DNA of 41,058 nt from CALJIC01 sp039805565 (GTDB lineage Bacteria > Chloroflexota > Chloroflexia > Chloroflexales > Roseiflexaceae): contig JBDLTZ010000303.1 in assembly GCA_039805565.1 (NCBI GenBank), positions 1 through 41,058 of the forward strand, given 5' to 3'. Shown here one piece after another: positions 32,802-41,028 of the stretch (the stretch's first letter is position 1; each line of letters begins with the position of its first letter). Both the position numbers and the translations under genes were made by a program. A model generated the notes under the pieces. It was not told the DNA's origin and made no database searches. It saw only the letters and a program-made list of their open reading frames with translations.

Positions 32802-32830
32802 AGTGTAGCACACGAACATATGTTCGTCAA
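32802..32830 (-). promoter_or_regulatory. Promoter of uvsE
   Basis: On the minus strand: TTGACG (32830-32825), exactly 17 bp, then TACACT (32807-32802), preceded by TGC as an extended -10. It is the best -35/-10 pair in the window and leaves a ~30-nt leader before GTG 32766. Confidence 0.85.
32813..32826. promoter_or_regulatory. LexA (SOS) box in the uvsE promoter
   Basis: CGAACATATGTTCG is a perfect palindrome (16 bp as ACGAACATATGTTCGT) and matches the Gram-positive-type LexA consensus CGAAC-N4-GTTCG. It sits in the spacer and overlaps the -35, where a bound repressor would block RNA polymerase. Confidence 0.85.
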
Positions 32831-32873
32831 CTGAACGCTGGGCAATTTTACAGAGAGGATCTGGGATTTCCAC

Positions 32874-32909
32874 AAAAAAGGCCCCCGCTCCTGCCGAGAG
32901 AGCGGGGGC
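32874..32909 (-). terminator. Intrinsic terminator after the beta-lactamase-fold gene
   Basis: GCCCCCGCTC/GAGCGGGGGC, a 10-bp perfect stem with a 9-base loop (32881-32909). On the minus strand it is followed by a C and six Ts (32879-32874). It ends transcription 53 bp beyond the hydrolase stop and insulates the uvsE promoter. The + strand has only TTCTTG after the stem, so it works less well that way. Confidence 0.85.
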
Positions 32910-32935
32910 TTCTTGTGAGACGTGAGCGCTTGCTC

Positions 32936-32970
32936 AAGGCTCAAGACTCAGCACTCAGCACTCAGCACTC
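32936..32970 (+). repeat. Heptamer tract at the 3' end of the beta-lactamase-fold gene
   Basis: AAGGCTC, AAGACTC and three AGCACTC units, the reverse form of GAGTNNN. The stop codon of the hydrolase gene (32962-32964) lies inside. A fragment of the partner repeat (CTGAACGCTG) stands at 32831-32840, the same side order as in the composite element at 39861, but with a terminator between. Confidence 0.85.
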
Positions 32971-33960
32971 ACCCGCCAGCGCGTGAGCCAGCGCCAGCGG
33001 CTCGGCGTCGCTCCGGTTGCACAGCACCACCACCGACAGCCGCCGGTCGAGGTAGCGCAAGATCGCGGTGCGGAAGCCGACCGTCTCGCCGGTGTGGTAC
33101 ACGAGCCGCAGCCCCTCGCGCGCGGCCACGTACCAGCCGAAGCCGTACCCGCCGCTGCCGTCCGGCAGATCTACGGCGGGGGCAAACGCTGCCTCGAGCG
33201 TCCGCGCGCTCACCAGCTGCTCCTCGGCCAGGGCACGGTCCCACAGCGCCAGGTCCTCCACCGAGGAGTAAACCCCGCCATCCCCCAGAGTCGAGCTGGT
33301 GATGCTCTGGTCCGTCCGCACGAACCCATGGCCGCGCCGGCTGTAGCCATAGGCGCGCCGTGGCACCGTCGAGATGCCGGCCTCGTAGGCGACCGTGCCG
33401 GCCATGCCCAGCGGGGCGAAGATCCGGTCGTGCAGGAACGCCGCGAAGGGCCGGTCGGCTACGCGCTCGACGACCAGCGCCAGCAGGCAGTAGCCGGTGT
33501 TGCTGTAGTGGTAGGCGGTGCCGGGTGGCGAGTAGAGCCGCCGCTCCCCGAGCATGAGCTCGAGCACGTCCTGGTCGCGCAGCGGCGTGGTGGTCTCCGG
33601 CGGGATGATCTCCTCGTAGTCCACCAGGCCGGAGGTGTGCGTCAGCAGGTGCCTCAGGCTTATGCGCTCCCAGGCGGCCGGCGCGCCGGGGAAGAAGCGC
33701 GCGATCGGGTCGCCGTACCCCAGCCGGCTACCCTCGGCCAGCAGCATGACGGCCATCGCGGTGAACTGCTTCGTGACCGACGCCAGGCGGTAGTTCGTGG
33801 TCGTGGTGCAGGACACGCCGGCCTCAAGATCCGCCGCGCCGTAGGCCGCCCTGTGAACAACCTGTCCGTCAGCGATCACGATCGTGCTTGCGCCAGGGAA
33901 GTCGGATCGATCGAAGGGCGCGAAGAGCGCGCTGGCTGATGCGCTGAAGTCGTCGGGCAT
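32962..33960 (-). CDS. Beta-lactamase-fold serine hydrolase (PF00144)
   Basis: 332 residues. The three class C/PBP-like motifs are present: S61-V-T-K64, Y152-S-N, and HTG (in VYHTGETVGF) in place of KTG. LRHLLTHTSGLVDYEE and LGDGGVYSSVEDLALWDRAL are typical of the family. Such enzymes are esterases, D-aminopeptidases or peptidases more often than true beta-lactamases. There is no signal peptide, so it is probably cytoplasmic. ATG 33960 is chosen for GAGGAGG upstream; it lies 92 bp inside the preceding acyltransferase frame. The C-terminus (LAGEC) is formed by a heptamer tract containing the stop. Confidence 0.88.
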   Translation of the reverse strand: MPDDFSASASALFAPFDRSDFPGASTIVIADGQVVHRAAYGAADLEAGVSCTTTTNYRLASVTKQFTAMAVMLLAEGSRLGYGDPIARFFPGAPAAWERISLRHLLTHTSGLVDYEEIIPPETTTPLRDQDVLELMLGERRLYSPPGTAYHYSNTGYCLLALVVERVADRPFAAFLHDRIFAPLGMAGTVAYEAGISTVPRRAYGYSRRGHGFVRTDQSITSSTLGDGGVYSSVEDLALWDRALAEEQLVSARTLEAAFAPAVDLPDGSGGYGFGWYVAAREGLRLVYHTGETVGFRTAILRYLDRRLSVVVLCNRSDAEPLALAHALAGEC

Positions 33961-34792
33961 CAGTGACCTCCTCATTATGTCGATCTAGGGCGTCCTGCAG
34001 CGCTGGGTCCTGCGTGCCCGCATCCAGCACAGGCGGCTCTACTGCCCGATCTTCAGCTCGCACTTCTTGGTCCTTCGCCCCCAGTCCTTCATCCTTCGCC
34101 CGTTCGTCCTCGGTCTCCACCGGGGGCGGGGGGGGCGGGGGCGGCAGGCTCAGCGCCACCACCGCCTCGCGCACCTGCTCGGCGGCGTGTCGCCAGGTAG
34201 AGATGCTCTCGGGGTCGGCTGTGAGGAACAGCGGCGGCCCAAACGTCACCTTCACGCTGCCGGGGACCGGCAGTGGACGGCCCTTCGGCATCATATCCGC
34301 GGTGCCCTCGAGGTACGCCGGAATTACCGGCACCTCGGGGAAGGTAGCGATCAGCCGGCCCACGCCGCTCCGGAAGCGCCCGATCTTCCCCGTCGTGCTG
34401 CGCGTCCCCTCGGGGAACAGGAGCACGCCGTACCCCTCGCGTAGCGCCCGGATCACGTGGCGCAGCGGGTCGCGCCCGCTCTGCCCGTCGCGGTCCACCG
34501 GGATGCCGTTGAACAGCGTGCGGACCATCGTCTGCCGCAGGCCGCCGGTGAAGAAGTAGTCCTGCGCGGCGGCGGCGAGCAGGCGGCGGCGCAGCCGGCG
34601 CGGCACCGCCGCGTAGAGCACCCCCGTATCGACGTGGCTGGCGTGGTTGGCCACCAGGAGCCAGGCACCCTCCTGCGGCAGGTGCTCGACACCGCGCACC
34701 TGCGGGCGGCTGTAGAGCCACACGTACGCCTGGAACAGGTCTGATATCAGAGCCTTCCCAGACTGGTGGCTTGTGTAGAGGCCTCTCGGCAT
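33869..34792 (-). CDS. 1-acylglycerol-3-phosphate acyltransferase family (PlsC-like), extended C-terminus
   Basis: 307 residues. The acyltransferase core (~20-215) has N-H50-ASHV-D55 (HX4D), IPVDRDG, and FPEGTRS (126-132). It esterifies lysophosphatidate or a similar acceptor at the membrane. A proline run (217-224) ends the core; the remaining ~80 residues are charged, low-complexity sequence (EDERAKDEGLGAKDQEVRAEDR) encoded by heptamer-like DNA at 34070-34104, followed by a basic helix (RISQRALRALRSIRLPW). This tail overlaps the next gene by 92 bp, unusual here. The native stop may have been displaced when the repeat expanded. Start ATG 34792 with GGAAAG upstream. Confidence 0.85.
   Translation of the reverse strand: MPRGLYTSHQSGKALISDLFQAYVWLYSRPQVRGVEHLPQEGAWLLVANHASHVDTGVLYAAVPRRLRRRLLAAAAQDYFFTGGLRQTMVRTLFNGIPVDRDGQSGRDPLRHVIRALREGYGVLLFPEGTRSTTGKIGRFRSGVGRLIATFPEVPVIPAYLEGTADMMPKGRPLPVPGSVKVTFGPPLFLTADPESISTWRHAAEQVREAVVALSLPPPPPPPPVETEDERAKDEGLGAKDQEVRAEDRAVEPPVLDAGTQDPALQDALDRHNEEVTDARRLQRISQRALRALRSIRLPWRKHDRDR
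34070..34104 (+). repeat. Degenerate heptamer tract inside the acyltransferase gene
   Basis: In 7-bp register: GTCCTTC, GCCCCCA, GTCCTTC, ATCCTTC, GCCCGTT. It encodes the charged low-complexity tail on the minus strand. The unit differs from the GAGTNNN and TTCAGCG families, so it would be a third family. Confidence 0.5.
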
Positions 34793-34834
34793 CGGTGTTG
34801 CTTTCCGTCAAGAGGTCGTGTATACGCTCGCGCT

Positions 34835-34840
34835 ATTGTA
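34835..34840 (-). promoter_or_regulatory. -10 element of the acyltransferase gene
   Basis: Minus-strand TACAAT, 42 bp before ATG 34792; no -35 match. Divergent from the aldo/keto reductase promoter. Between them GGGTA-N7-TACCC (34873-34889) is a possible operator shared by both genes. Confidence 0.4.
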
Positions 34841-34918
34841 CGACGCTTCGTCACACGCGCTGTCGGCGCCCGGGGTAACCAGTGTACCCGATCCGCGCAC
34901 CCCTGCCGCGGGCCGCGG

Positions 34919-34924
34919 TACAAT
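34919..34924 (+). promoter_or_regulatory. -10 element of the aldo/keto reductase gene
   Basis: CGG-TACAAT, 36 bp before the ATG at 34961. No clear -35. Confidence 0.4.
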
Positions 34925-34960
34925 GGCCACGTCCTCCGCCAGCACAGAAAGGGCAGCGCA

Positions 34961-35962
<1,002 letters not shown>

Positions 35963-35972
35963 CGCGGGCGCG

Positions 35973-36182
35973 CTAGGCGATCTTCTCGCAGAAGAAGCGC
36001 TGCTCGGGGACGAAGGGGTAGATCACCCCCTGGATCCTCCCCTGCACGTCGCGGGCGAACTCGAGCCACAGCGGGCGCCCCGCGATCGCGAAGCGGTCCG
36101 CGCCCTGCTCTGCCAAAGGATCTGGCGCCAGCCGGCGAGCGCGGCAGCGACCACCTCTGTGGCAGCATATCCGACCGGTGCT
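35973..36182 (-). pseudogene. Decayed C-terminal gene fragment
   Basis: Two frames join to give protein-like sequence: VGYAATEVVAAALAGWRQIL in one, then AEQGADRFAIAGRPLWLEF and ARDVQGRIQGVIYPFVPEQR in the next, ending at TAG (35973-35975). The shift lies near base 36118. It follows directly on the GH140-like stop, with no start or ribosome site. I do not recognise the parent family; the last part resembles small C-terminal beta-domains of secreted or serine-hydrolase proteins. Confidence 0.5.
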
Positions 36183-37526
36183 TTAGGCGCCCGGTGCGCC
36201 GAAGCCGCGCGCCGCGTCGTCCAGCACCAGCACCCAGTCCGGCCCATCCGCTGGGGGCGCGAAGGTGTGCGTGCCGCTCGCCGGGAGCTCGCCGGCCGGC
36301 GACGCCTCGCCGGTGCGCGGGTCGTACCACCAGGCACGCGCCGTCGTGCCGCTCACGGCGTCCAGCCGCACCGTCACCGGCTCCGAGACCGGCAGGTAGA
36401 CCATGGCATAGCTCCCCTCGCCGTCGCGCGTGGCCCGGATGTGGCGCCCGCCCTCGCCCGCCTCCTGCGCCAGCACCGACTGGTCCGGCACGCGGGTGAG
36501 GTACGGCCGCGACTCCATCAGCCTGCGCAGATGCTGCATCTGGCGTGCGCCGGGGCGGTTGATCGCCTCGGTCCAGTGGCGGTCGGCGTGGTTGATCGCC
36601 TCGTAGTGCGGCCCGTAGAACTGCCAGACCGCGTGGTGGCCGTAGGTCACGCCGCAGCCGCCGGCGAACACCGAGCGGTAGCACTGCTTGCGTACGTCGT
36701 GGTCGCGGTAGTAGCCGAGCGCCGGGTCCCAGGTGGGCCAGGGGTTCACCGGGTGGTCCTCATAGTTCGGCTCGCCGTCCAGCGTCGGCTTCACCGGCGT
36801 GCGGGCGTAGTCGGCGGCGATCTTCTCCCACACCGGCGTGTCGTGGCCGCTGCCGTGCCCCGACTGCATCATGTTGATGTCGAGCCACGGCTCGTCGTGC
36901 AGCCAGGCCGAGGAGCTGACCCCGCCGTTGGGGTGGTAGGTCTTGACCGGCGAGAAGCCGCAGCCCGCGTCGATCCCGGCGGCCATCGCGCGCCAGAGCG
37001 GCCGCACGTCGAACGAGTCATTGCGCACCGGGCGGTCGCCGCCGAGCACCCAGATGATGTTGGTGCGGTCGCGGTAGCGCTCCCCGAGCCAGCGGCCGTA
37101 GACGCGGGCGTTTTCCTCGGTGAACACGATCGGCCCTATGCCCCACAGCGGCACGACCTTATCGCCCCAGGTCGGCAGCAGGCCGACGTAGAGCCCTCTG
37201 TCGGCGGCCATATCGATCGCCTCGTCTACCAGCTGCCAGTACAGCTCATTCGGGCGGGTCAGATCATCCTCGATCAGCGGCGTGTGGCCGTAGGCGTTGG
37301 GCGTGTGCAGACCGTCGAACTCGGCCAGCGCCACCGCCTGGATCACGCTGAAGCCGTTGTCACGCCGGTTATCCAGAAGGTGCGCGATCTCCTCGCGGGT
37401 CAGGCGGTGGAATAGCTCCCAGGCAGTGTCGCCGAGCCAGAAGAACGGCGCGCCGTCCTCGGTCACGAGGAAGCGCCGGTTGTCGCTGACGCGGACGCGG
37501 GGCAAGGGTGCGGCTGCATTGCTCAT
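36183..37526 (-). CDS. DUF4038-type glycoside hydrolase (GH140 apiosidase-like)
   Basis: 447 residues. The N-terminal part RRFLVTEDGAPFFWLGDTAWELFHRLTREE is the hallmark of the apiosidase-like DUF4038 barrel; candidate catalytic acids are D in WVLGGDRPV and E in TLDGEPNYED. The last ~90 residues form a beta-sandwich of the putative collagen-binding domain type (YAMVYLPVSEPVTVRLD, ARAWWYDPRTGEA). Characterised relatives release apiose-containing side chains from rhamnogalacturonan-II; other substrates are possible. No signal peptide is seen. AAAGGAG lies 11 bases before the ATG. It fits with the other plant-polysaccharide genes. Confidence 0.85.
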   Translation of the reverse strand: MSNAAAPLPRVRVSDNRRFLVTEDGAPFFWLGDTAWELFHRLTREEIAHLLDNRRDNGFSVIQAVALAEFDGLHTPNAYGHTPLIEDDLTRPNELYWQLVDEAIDMAADRGLYVGLLPTWGDKVVPLWGIGPIVFTEENARVYGRWLGERYRDRTNIIWVLGGDRPVRNDSFDVRPLWRAMAAGIDAGCGFSPVKTYHPNGGVSSSAWLHDEPWLDINMMQSGHGSGHDTPVWEKIAADYARTPVKPTLDGEPNYEDHPVNPWPTWDPALGYYRDHDVRKQCYRSVFAGGCGVTYGHHAVWQFYGPHYEAINHADRHWTEAINRPGARQMQHLRRLMESRPYLTRVPDQSVLAQEAGEGGRHIRATRDGEGSYAMVYLPVSEPVTVRLDAVSGTTARAWWYDPRTGEASPAGELPASGTHTFAPPADGPDWVLVLDDAARGFGAPGA

Positions 37527-37566
37527 GAGGTGCCAAGCTCCTTTGCTCGTAGGGTGGGGCGCGACA

Positions 37567-37572
37567 ATTGTA
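37567..37572 (-). promoter_or_regulatory. -10 element of the GH140-like gene
   Basis: Minus-strand CGG-TACAAT, 40 bp before ATG 37526; no -35 seen. Confidence 0.45.
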
Positions 37573-37646
37573 CCGCGCCCGCCGCGTGTGGTGGCGGGCG
37601 CACCGCCCGGCCGGGAGAAGGGTGCTTCTGACCGGGATCGAGGTCG

Positions 37647-37769
37647 ATGCTACGGTGGCTCCAGGAGGCCGACCTCGAGGCGGCGCTCGCGGCCGGCGGG
37701 ACCGTCACCTTCGACTGCGGCGCGCGAGTGGGTTTCTGGAACAGCTTCACCGCGTGGCTACGCCCGTAG
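37647..37769 (+). pseudogene. Fragment resembling a secreted beta-helix/CSLREA-type protein
   Basis: A 40-codon frame reads LQEADLEAALAAGGTVTFDC, the pattern that opens parallel beta-helix surface proteins of Chloroflexota (...LRAAIAAGGTVTFDCG...). No signal peptide, ribosome site or downstream helix repeats remain. The rest of the 560-bp gap between the GH140-like and ManD genes (37527-38086) shows only the hairpin at 38024 and a heptamer tract. Confidence 0.45.
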
Positions 37770-38023
37770 CGGGCACTGCGGCGCGCGGGCCTTCGAGGCT
37801 GGTGCGCGGCCCTTCGCCCCCGACGAGACAGTCTGCCTGCCGCTCAGCAGACGTAGGGACACGCCGCAGGCCCAGGCCGGCCACGTGAACACCGTGCGGC
37901 CGCCAGGCCATCATATTCCCGGACTTTCCGCTGGCGCGAAGAGACGTCGGCTGGGGCTCAAGCGCGTTCCCGTCTCAGCGCTATGCCGTGCCAGAGACAC
38001 GCCGACGCCCCTCATCCTCCTGA

Positions 38024-38052
38024 CCCCCTTCTCCCTCAAGCGGAGAAGGGGG
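38024..38052 (-). terminator. Hairpin downstream of the ManD gene
   Basis: CCCCCTTCTCC and GGAGAAGGGGG, an 11-bp perfect stem with 7-base loop, 35 bp beyond the ManD stop. No T-tract on either strand. It could be a factor-dependent terminator or a mobile repeat. Confidence 0.5.
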
Positions 38053-38060
38053 CCACCCTC

Positions 38061-38088
38061 AAACCTCACGACTCACGCCTCGAGCCTC
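38061..38088 (+). repeat. Short degenerate heptamer tract at the ManD 3' end
   Basis: AAACCTC, ACGACTC, ACGCCTC, GAGCCTC: four units of NNNNCTC, a looser form of the NNNACTC family. The ManD stop codon (38087-38089) overlaps the last unit. Confidence 0.6.
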
Positions 38089-39337
38089 ACCAGTCGTGCA
38101 CGCTTCCGTCGGCGCGGCGCACGGTGGGCAGGTACGCGCGCTGGTACGGGTACTTCGCCGCCTCTGCCTCGTCCACGTCCGTGCCCAGGCCCGGCGCGTC
38201 CGTGACCCACAGCGAGCCGTCGCGGTACTCGGGGCCGCCGCTGATCACCGAGCGCACCTGCTCGGAGAAGAAAACCATCTCCTGCACGCCGAAGTTCGGT
38301 ATGCTGATGTCGATGTGGACATTGGCGGCGTGCGTGATCGGCGCGATGTCCCCCGGGCCGTGCCAGGCCGTCTGGATGTTGAAGGTCTCAGCCAGCGTAG
38401 CGATCTTACGCGCCTCAGTGATCCCGCCGATGTGGCCGATGTCGCAGCGGATGAAGTCGATCAGCTGCTCGGTGAGCAGCGGCAGCGCCTCCCAGCGCGT
38501 GTGAAACAGCTCGCCCATGGCGATCGGCGTGGTGGTGTGCTGGCGGATCAGGCGGAAGCTCTCGCGGTGCTCGGGGCGCAGCGGGTCCTCGAGGAAGAAC
38601 AGGTGGAACGGCTCGAGCTCCCTGGCGAGGCGCGCGGCCTGGATGGGGTTCAGGCGCTCGTGGACGTCGTGCAGCAGCTCGATCTCCTCGCCCACGGCGG
38701 AGCGCAGGTGGTCGAACAGGCGCGGGATGGTGCGGAGGTACGAGGAGGGCTCCCAGCGCTCTGTCTCGGGCAGCGGCCCGCCGTCGGTGGCCTCGAGCGC
38801 CACACTCGGGTCAGCGGCGGTCCAGGTGGCCTGCGCCGCCTCCTTGGCCCCGCCCACGCCGTACGTGCCGACGTTGCCCGGGATGGCGACCTGCGCGCGG
38901 ATGACGCGGAAGCCGCGCTCCATCGCCGCCCGCACCTGCTCCTCGACCTGCTGGAAGTCGCGGCCGCCGCAGTGTGTGTAGACCGTGGCGCCCTCACGGG
39001 TCTTGCCGCCGAGCAGCGAGTAGACCGGCAGCCCGGCGCGCTTGCCCTTGATATCCCACAGCGCCAGGTCCACGCCCGCGAGCGCCGTCATGAGCACCGG
39101 GCCGCCGCGCCAGTAGGTGCCGCGGAACAGGTACTGCCAGATATCCTCGATGCGGTCGGGGTCGCGGCCGAGCAGCAGCGGCGCGATGTGCTGCTCGAGC
39201 GCGGCGGCCACGGCCAGCTCGCGGCCGTTCAGCGTGGCGTCACCCCAGCCGTACAGCCCCTCGTCGGTCTCGATCTTGACCAGCACGTAGTTGCGGCCGG
39301 GGCACGTGACCACGACCTTGACCTTGGTGATACGCAT
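38087..39337 (-). CDS. manD: D-mannonate dehydratase family protein (ManD/RspA, enolase superfamily)
   Basis: 416 residues. It follows the ManD subgroup closely: VVVTCPGRNYVLVKI, YGWGDATLNGRELAV, then the active-site residues R147 (VIRAQVAIPG), Y159 (GTYGVG) and H226 (HDVHERL), the same R/Y/H set as characterised mannonate dehydratases. Metal ligands are D224, E250 (FFLEDP) and E276 (AMGELFH). The end ADGSVHDW matches the family's typical ending. It would dehydrate D-mannonate to 2-keto-3-deoxygluconate in hexuronate breakdown, though some members are slow enzymes of unclear role. GAGGGAG precedes the ATG; frame continues upstream without a start signal. Confidence 0.9.
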   Translation of the reverse strand: MRITKVKVVVTCPGRNYVLVKIETDEGLYGWGDATLNGRELAVAAALEQHIAPLLLGRDPDRIEDIWQYLFRGTYWRGGPVLMTALAGVDLALWDIKGKRAGLPVYSLLGGKTREGATVYTHCGGRDFQQVEEQVRAAMERGFRVIRAQVAIPGNVGTYGVGGAKEAAQATWTAADPSVALEATDGGPLPETERWEPSSYLRTIPRLFDHLRSAVGEEIELLHDVHERLNPIQAARLARELEPFHLFFLEDPLRPEHRESFRLIRQHTTTPIAMGELFHTRWEALPLLTEQLIDFIRCDIGHIGGITEARKIATLAETFNIQTAWHGPGDIAPITHAANVHIDISIPNFGVQEMVFFSEQVRSVISGGPEYRDGSLWVTDAPGLGTDVDEAEAAKYPYQRAYLPTVRRADGSVHDW

Positions 39338-39397
39338 TGCTCCCTCGCAAAGTCCTCGTCGGCGAGCCGCGCCCGGCGTCCGGGCGCGCACGCGCTG

Positions 39398-39406
39398 ATA
39401 GTAGCA
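39398..39406 (-). promoter_or_regulatory. Extended -10 promoter of manD
   Basis: Minus-strand TGC-TACTAT, 60 bp before the ATG at 39337; no -35 match. Divergent from the element at 39440. Confidence 0.5.
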
Positions 39407-39439
39407 CAGGTGGCGGGCCGCGCTGCGGCAGTGCTGTTG

Positions 39440-39445
39440 TACAAT
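39440..39445 (+). promoter_or_regulatory. -10 element of the small membrane protein gene
   Basis: TACAAT, 36 bp before the ATG at 39482; no good -35. Confidence 0.4.
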
Positions 39446-39481
39446 ACCTACGCGACGACGGAGAGGCCACGGAGGTGCACG

Positions 39482-39880
39482 ATGCTGCGTAGGGTCGGCC
39501 GGGTGGCTGGGTTCACGCTGGCGAACATGGTCGTGATGGTTGTGCTGCACGGCAACAGCCGGCAGTGGTGGCCGAAGATCCCGTACCTGAGCCTCCGCGA
39601 CGAGAGCGTAGCTGAGCACTGCCGCCTGCTGTTCAACACCCTGGCGGTGGTGACGCTCGGCCAGGCACTCCTTGGCCGGCTCCCGCGCGAGCGCGTGGCC
39701 CCGCGCGCCGCGCTGCTCGTGGCGCTGCCGCTGGCCCTGCCGGCGCTGATCGCCCTCGGGAGACACGGCCTGCGCCTGCGCCCGCCGGCCCTGGAGCGCT
39801 ACTACCTCAGCCTCGTGCCGCTGCTGCCGCTGCTCGGCGGCGCCTGGGAGGAGATCGTGGCGCCGAACGCTGAACGCTGA
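39482..39880 (+). CDS. Small integral membrane protein of unknown function
   Basis: 132 residues from an ATG five bases after GGAGGT, an ideal ribosome site. Hydrophobic stretches at ~8-23, ~50-66 and ~77-92, with another near 108-120, suggest three or four membrane helices; the loops are arginine-rich. I do not recognise the family. The last residues (APNAER) and the stop come from heptamers of the following repeat element, so the original C-terminus has probably been replaced. Confidence 0.65.
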   Translation: MLRRVGRVAGFTLANMVVMVVLHGNSRQWWPKIPYLSLRDESVAEHCRLLFNTLAVVTLGQALLGRLPRERVAPRAALLVALPLALPALIALGRHGLRLRPPALERYYLSLVPLLPLLGGAWEEIVAPNAER

Positions 39881-40048
39881 ACGCTGAACGCTGAACGCTG
39901 AAGTCAAAAGGCGGGGTATGATCGAGGCAGCACAGCTTTGATCCAACCCCGGCACTCAAGACTCAAGCCTCAAGACTCAAGCCTCAGAACTCAGCACTCA
40001 GCACTCAAGCCTCAGAACTGAGCACTCAGCACTCAGCACTCAGCACTC
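39861..40048 (-). repeat. Composite heptamer element, copy 2 (reverse orientation)
   Basis: One CGCCGAA and five CGCTGAA units (39861-39902), a 48-bp core (39903-39950), then fourteen units of NNNACTC type (39951-40048; AAGACTC, AAGCCTC, AGAACTC, AGCACTC and variants). Read on the minus strand, order and core match copy 1 at 5518-5714. Confidence 0.9.
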
Positions 40049-40062
40049 AAGACGCGCCGCTG

Positions 40063-40071
40063 TGCTACCAT
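40063..40071 (+). promoter_or_regulatory. Extended -10 promoter giving a probable leaderless M23 mRNA
   Basis: TGC-TACCAT ends six bases before the ATG at 40078, so transcription should start at or next to the A of the start codon. No ribosome site exists between. The -35 position lies in the heptamer tract. Confidence 0.55.
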
Positions 40072-40077
40072 ACGGCC

Positions 40078-41028
40078 ATGCGAACGCTGCTGCTGCTCGC
40101 GCTGCTGCTCACGCAGGCCGCGCCGCCCGAGCCCGCCGGCTATGGCTACCCGATCGCCCTGCCCGGCCGCTCCCCCGCCGACGGCTTCGTGATCCGACAC
40201 GGCTACGCGGCCGAGAACACCTGGTACAACCCGGGCCACTGGCACGCCGGCGAGGACTGGTACGCGCTGGAGGGGGACACCGGCGGAGCGCTGGTGCTGG
40301 CCGCGGCCGCCGGGGAGGTGCGCTACGTCGGCGCGAACTACCCGGGCCGCGTGGTGATCGTGCGGGGCGACGACGGACTCTACGCGATGTACGGCCACCT
40401 CGACCCGCGTGTGGCGGTGCGCGTGGGCCAGCGGGTGACCCGCGGCGACCTGCTCGGCACGGTGCTGGCGCAGCGCAACGCCCGCGCGCCAAGCCACCTG
40501 CACTTCGAGATACGCACCTTCTACACCGCCCGCGCCGTCAACGGCCCCGCGCCACGCTACCGCTTCCGCTGCGGCCCGCGCTGCCCGCCCGGCCCTGGCT
40601 ACTGGCCCCTGGCCGCCCCAGAGCACCCGGCGGAGCTCGGCTGGCGCAACCCGAGCCACGTGATCGCCCGCCGCTCCTCGCCCGACACGGCGGTCGTCGC
40701 GACGCAGCCCGCCTCTTCAACGCTGACGCTGTGGGATGCGCCGCCGATCGGTGGGGTGCGGGCGCGTGAGGTGATGACGCTCGCGCTGCGGCCGGGGGCG
40801 CGATTCCGGCTGCTGGAGGTTCGCGCCGGCCCCGAGGACGAGCGCGCGGGGAGCGCCGCGGCGTACGTGCTCTGGTACCGGCTGCGGCTCCCCGGCGGCG
40901 GGGAGGGCTGGGCGCAGGCCGCGGTCCCCAGCACTCTCGAGACCGGCGCCGACGCCAGGCCCTCCAGCGTGCGCTTCAACCTGCTGCCGGAGGACGCCGA
41001 ACGCCGAACGCTGAACGCCGAACGCTGA
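40078..41028 (+). CDS. Secreted M23-family metallopeptidase (LytM-like)
   Basis: 316 residues. A short signal peptide (TLLLLALLLTQAAP) precedes the LytM domain (~35-150) with zinc ligands H56 and D60 (HWHAGEDWY), H107 (MYGHLDP) and H140-L-H142 (SHLHFEIR). It should cut peptidoglycan cross-bridges outside the membrane. The C-terminal half (~200-300) has an SH3-like appearance (LTLWDAPPIGG, YVLWYRLRLPGGGEGWAQ), a likely wall-binding part. The final residues (EDAERRTLNAER) and the stop are read from a heptamer tract. There is no leader for a ribosome site, consistent with the promoter at 40063. Confidence 0.9.
   Translation: MRTLLLLALLLTQAAPPEPAGYGYPIALPGRSPADGFVIRHGYAAENTWYNPGHWHAGEDWYALEGDTGGALVLAAAAGEVRYVGANYPGRVVIVRGDDGLYAMYGHLDPRVAVRVGQRVTRGDLLGTVLAQRNARAPSHLHFEIRTFYTARAVNGPAPRYRFRCGPRCPPGPGYWPLAAPEHPAELGWRNPSHVIARRSSPDTAVVATQPASSTLTLWDAPPIGGVRAREVMTLALRPGARFRLLEVRAGPEDERAGSAAAYVLWYRLRLPGGGEGWAQAAVPSTLETGADARPSSVRFNLLPEDAERRTLNAER

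Noticed and set aside
32767..32811. Longer uvsE frame starting at 32811
   Set aside because: That start lies upstream of the -10 element and would not be transcribed from the clear promoter.
32962..33960. Antibiotic-resistance beta-lactamase
   Set aside because: No signal peptide and HTG instead of KTG; the family is mostly esterases and peptidases.
38096..39880. A 594-codon plus-strand frame opposite manD
   Set aside because: Antisense shadow; only its last 132 codons, from ATG 39482 with GGAGGT, look real.
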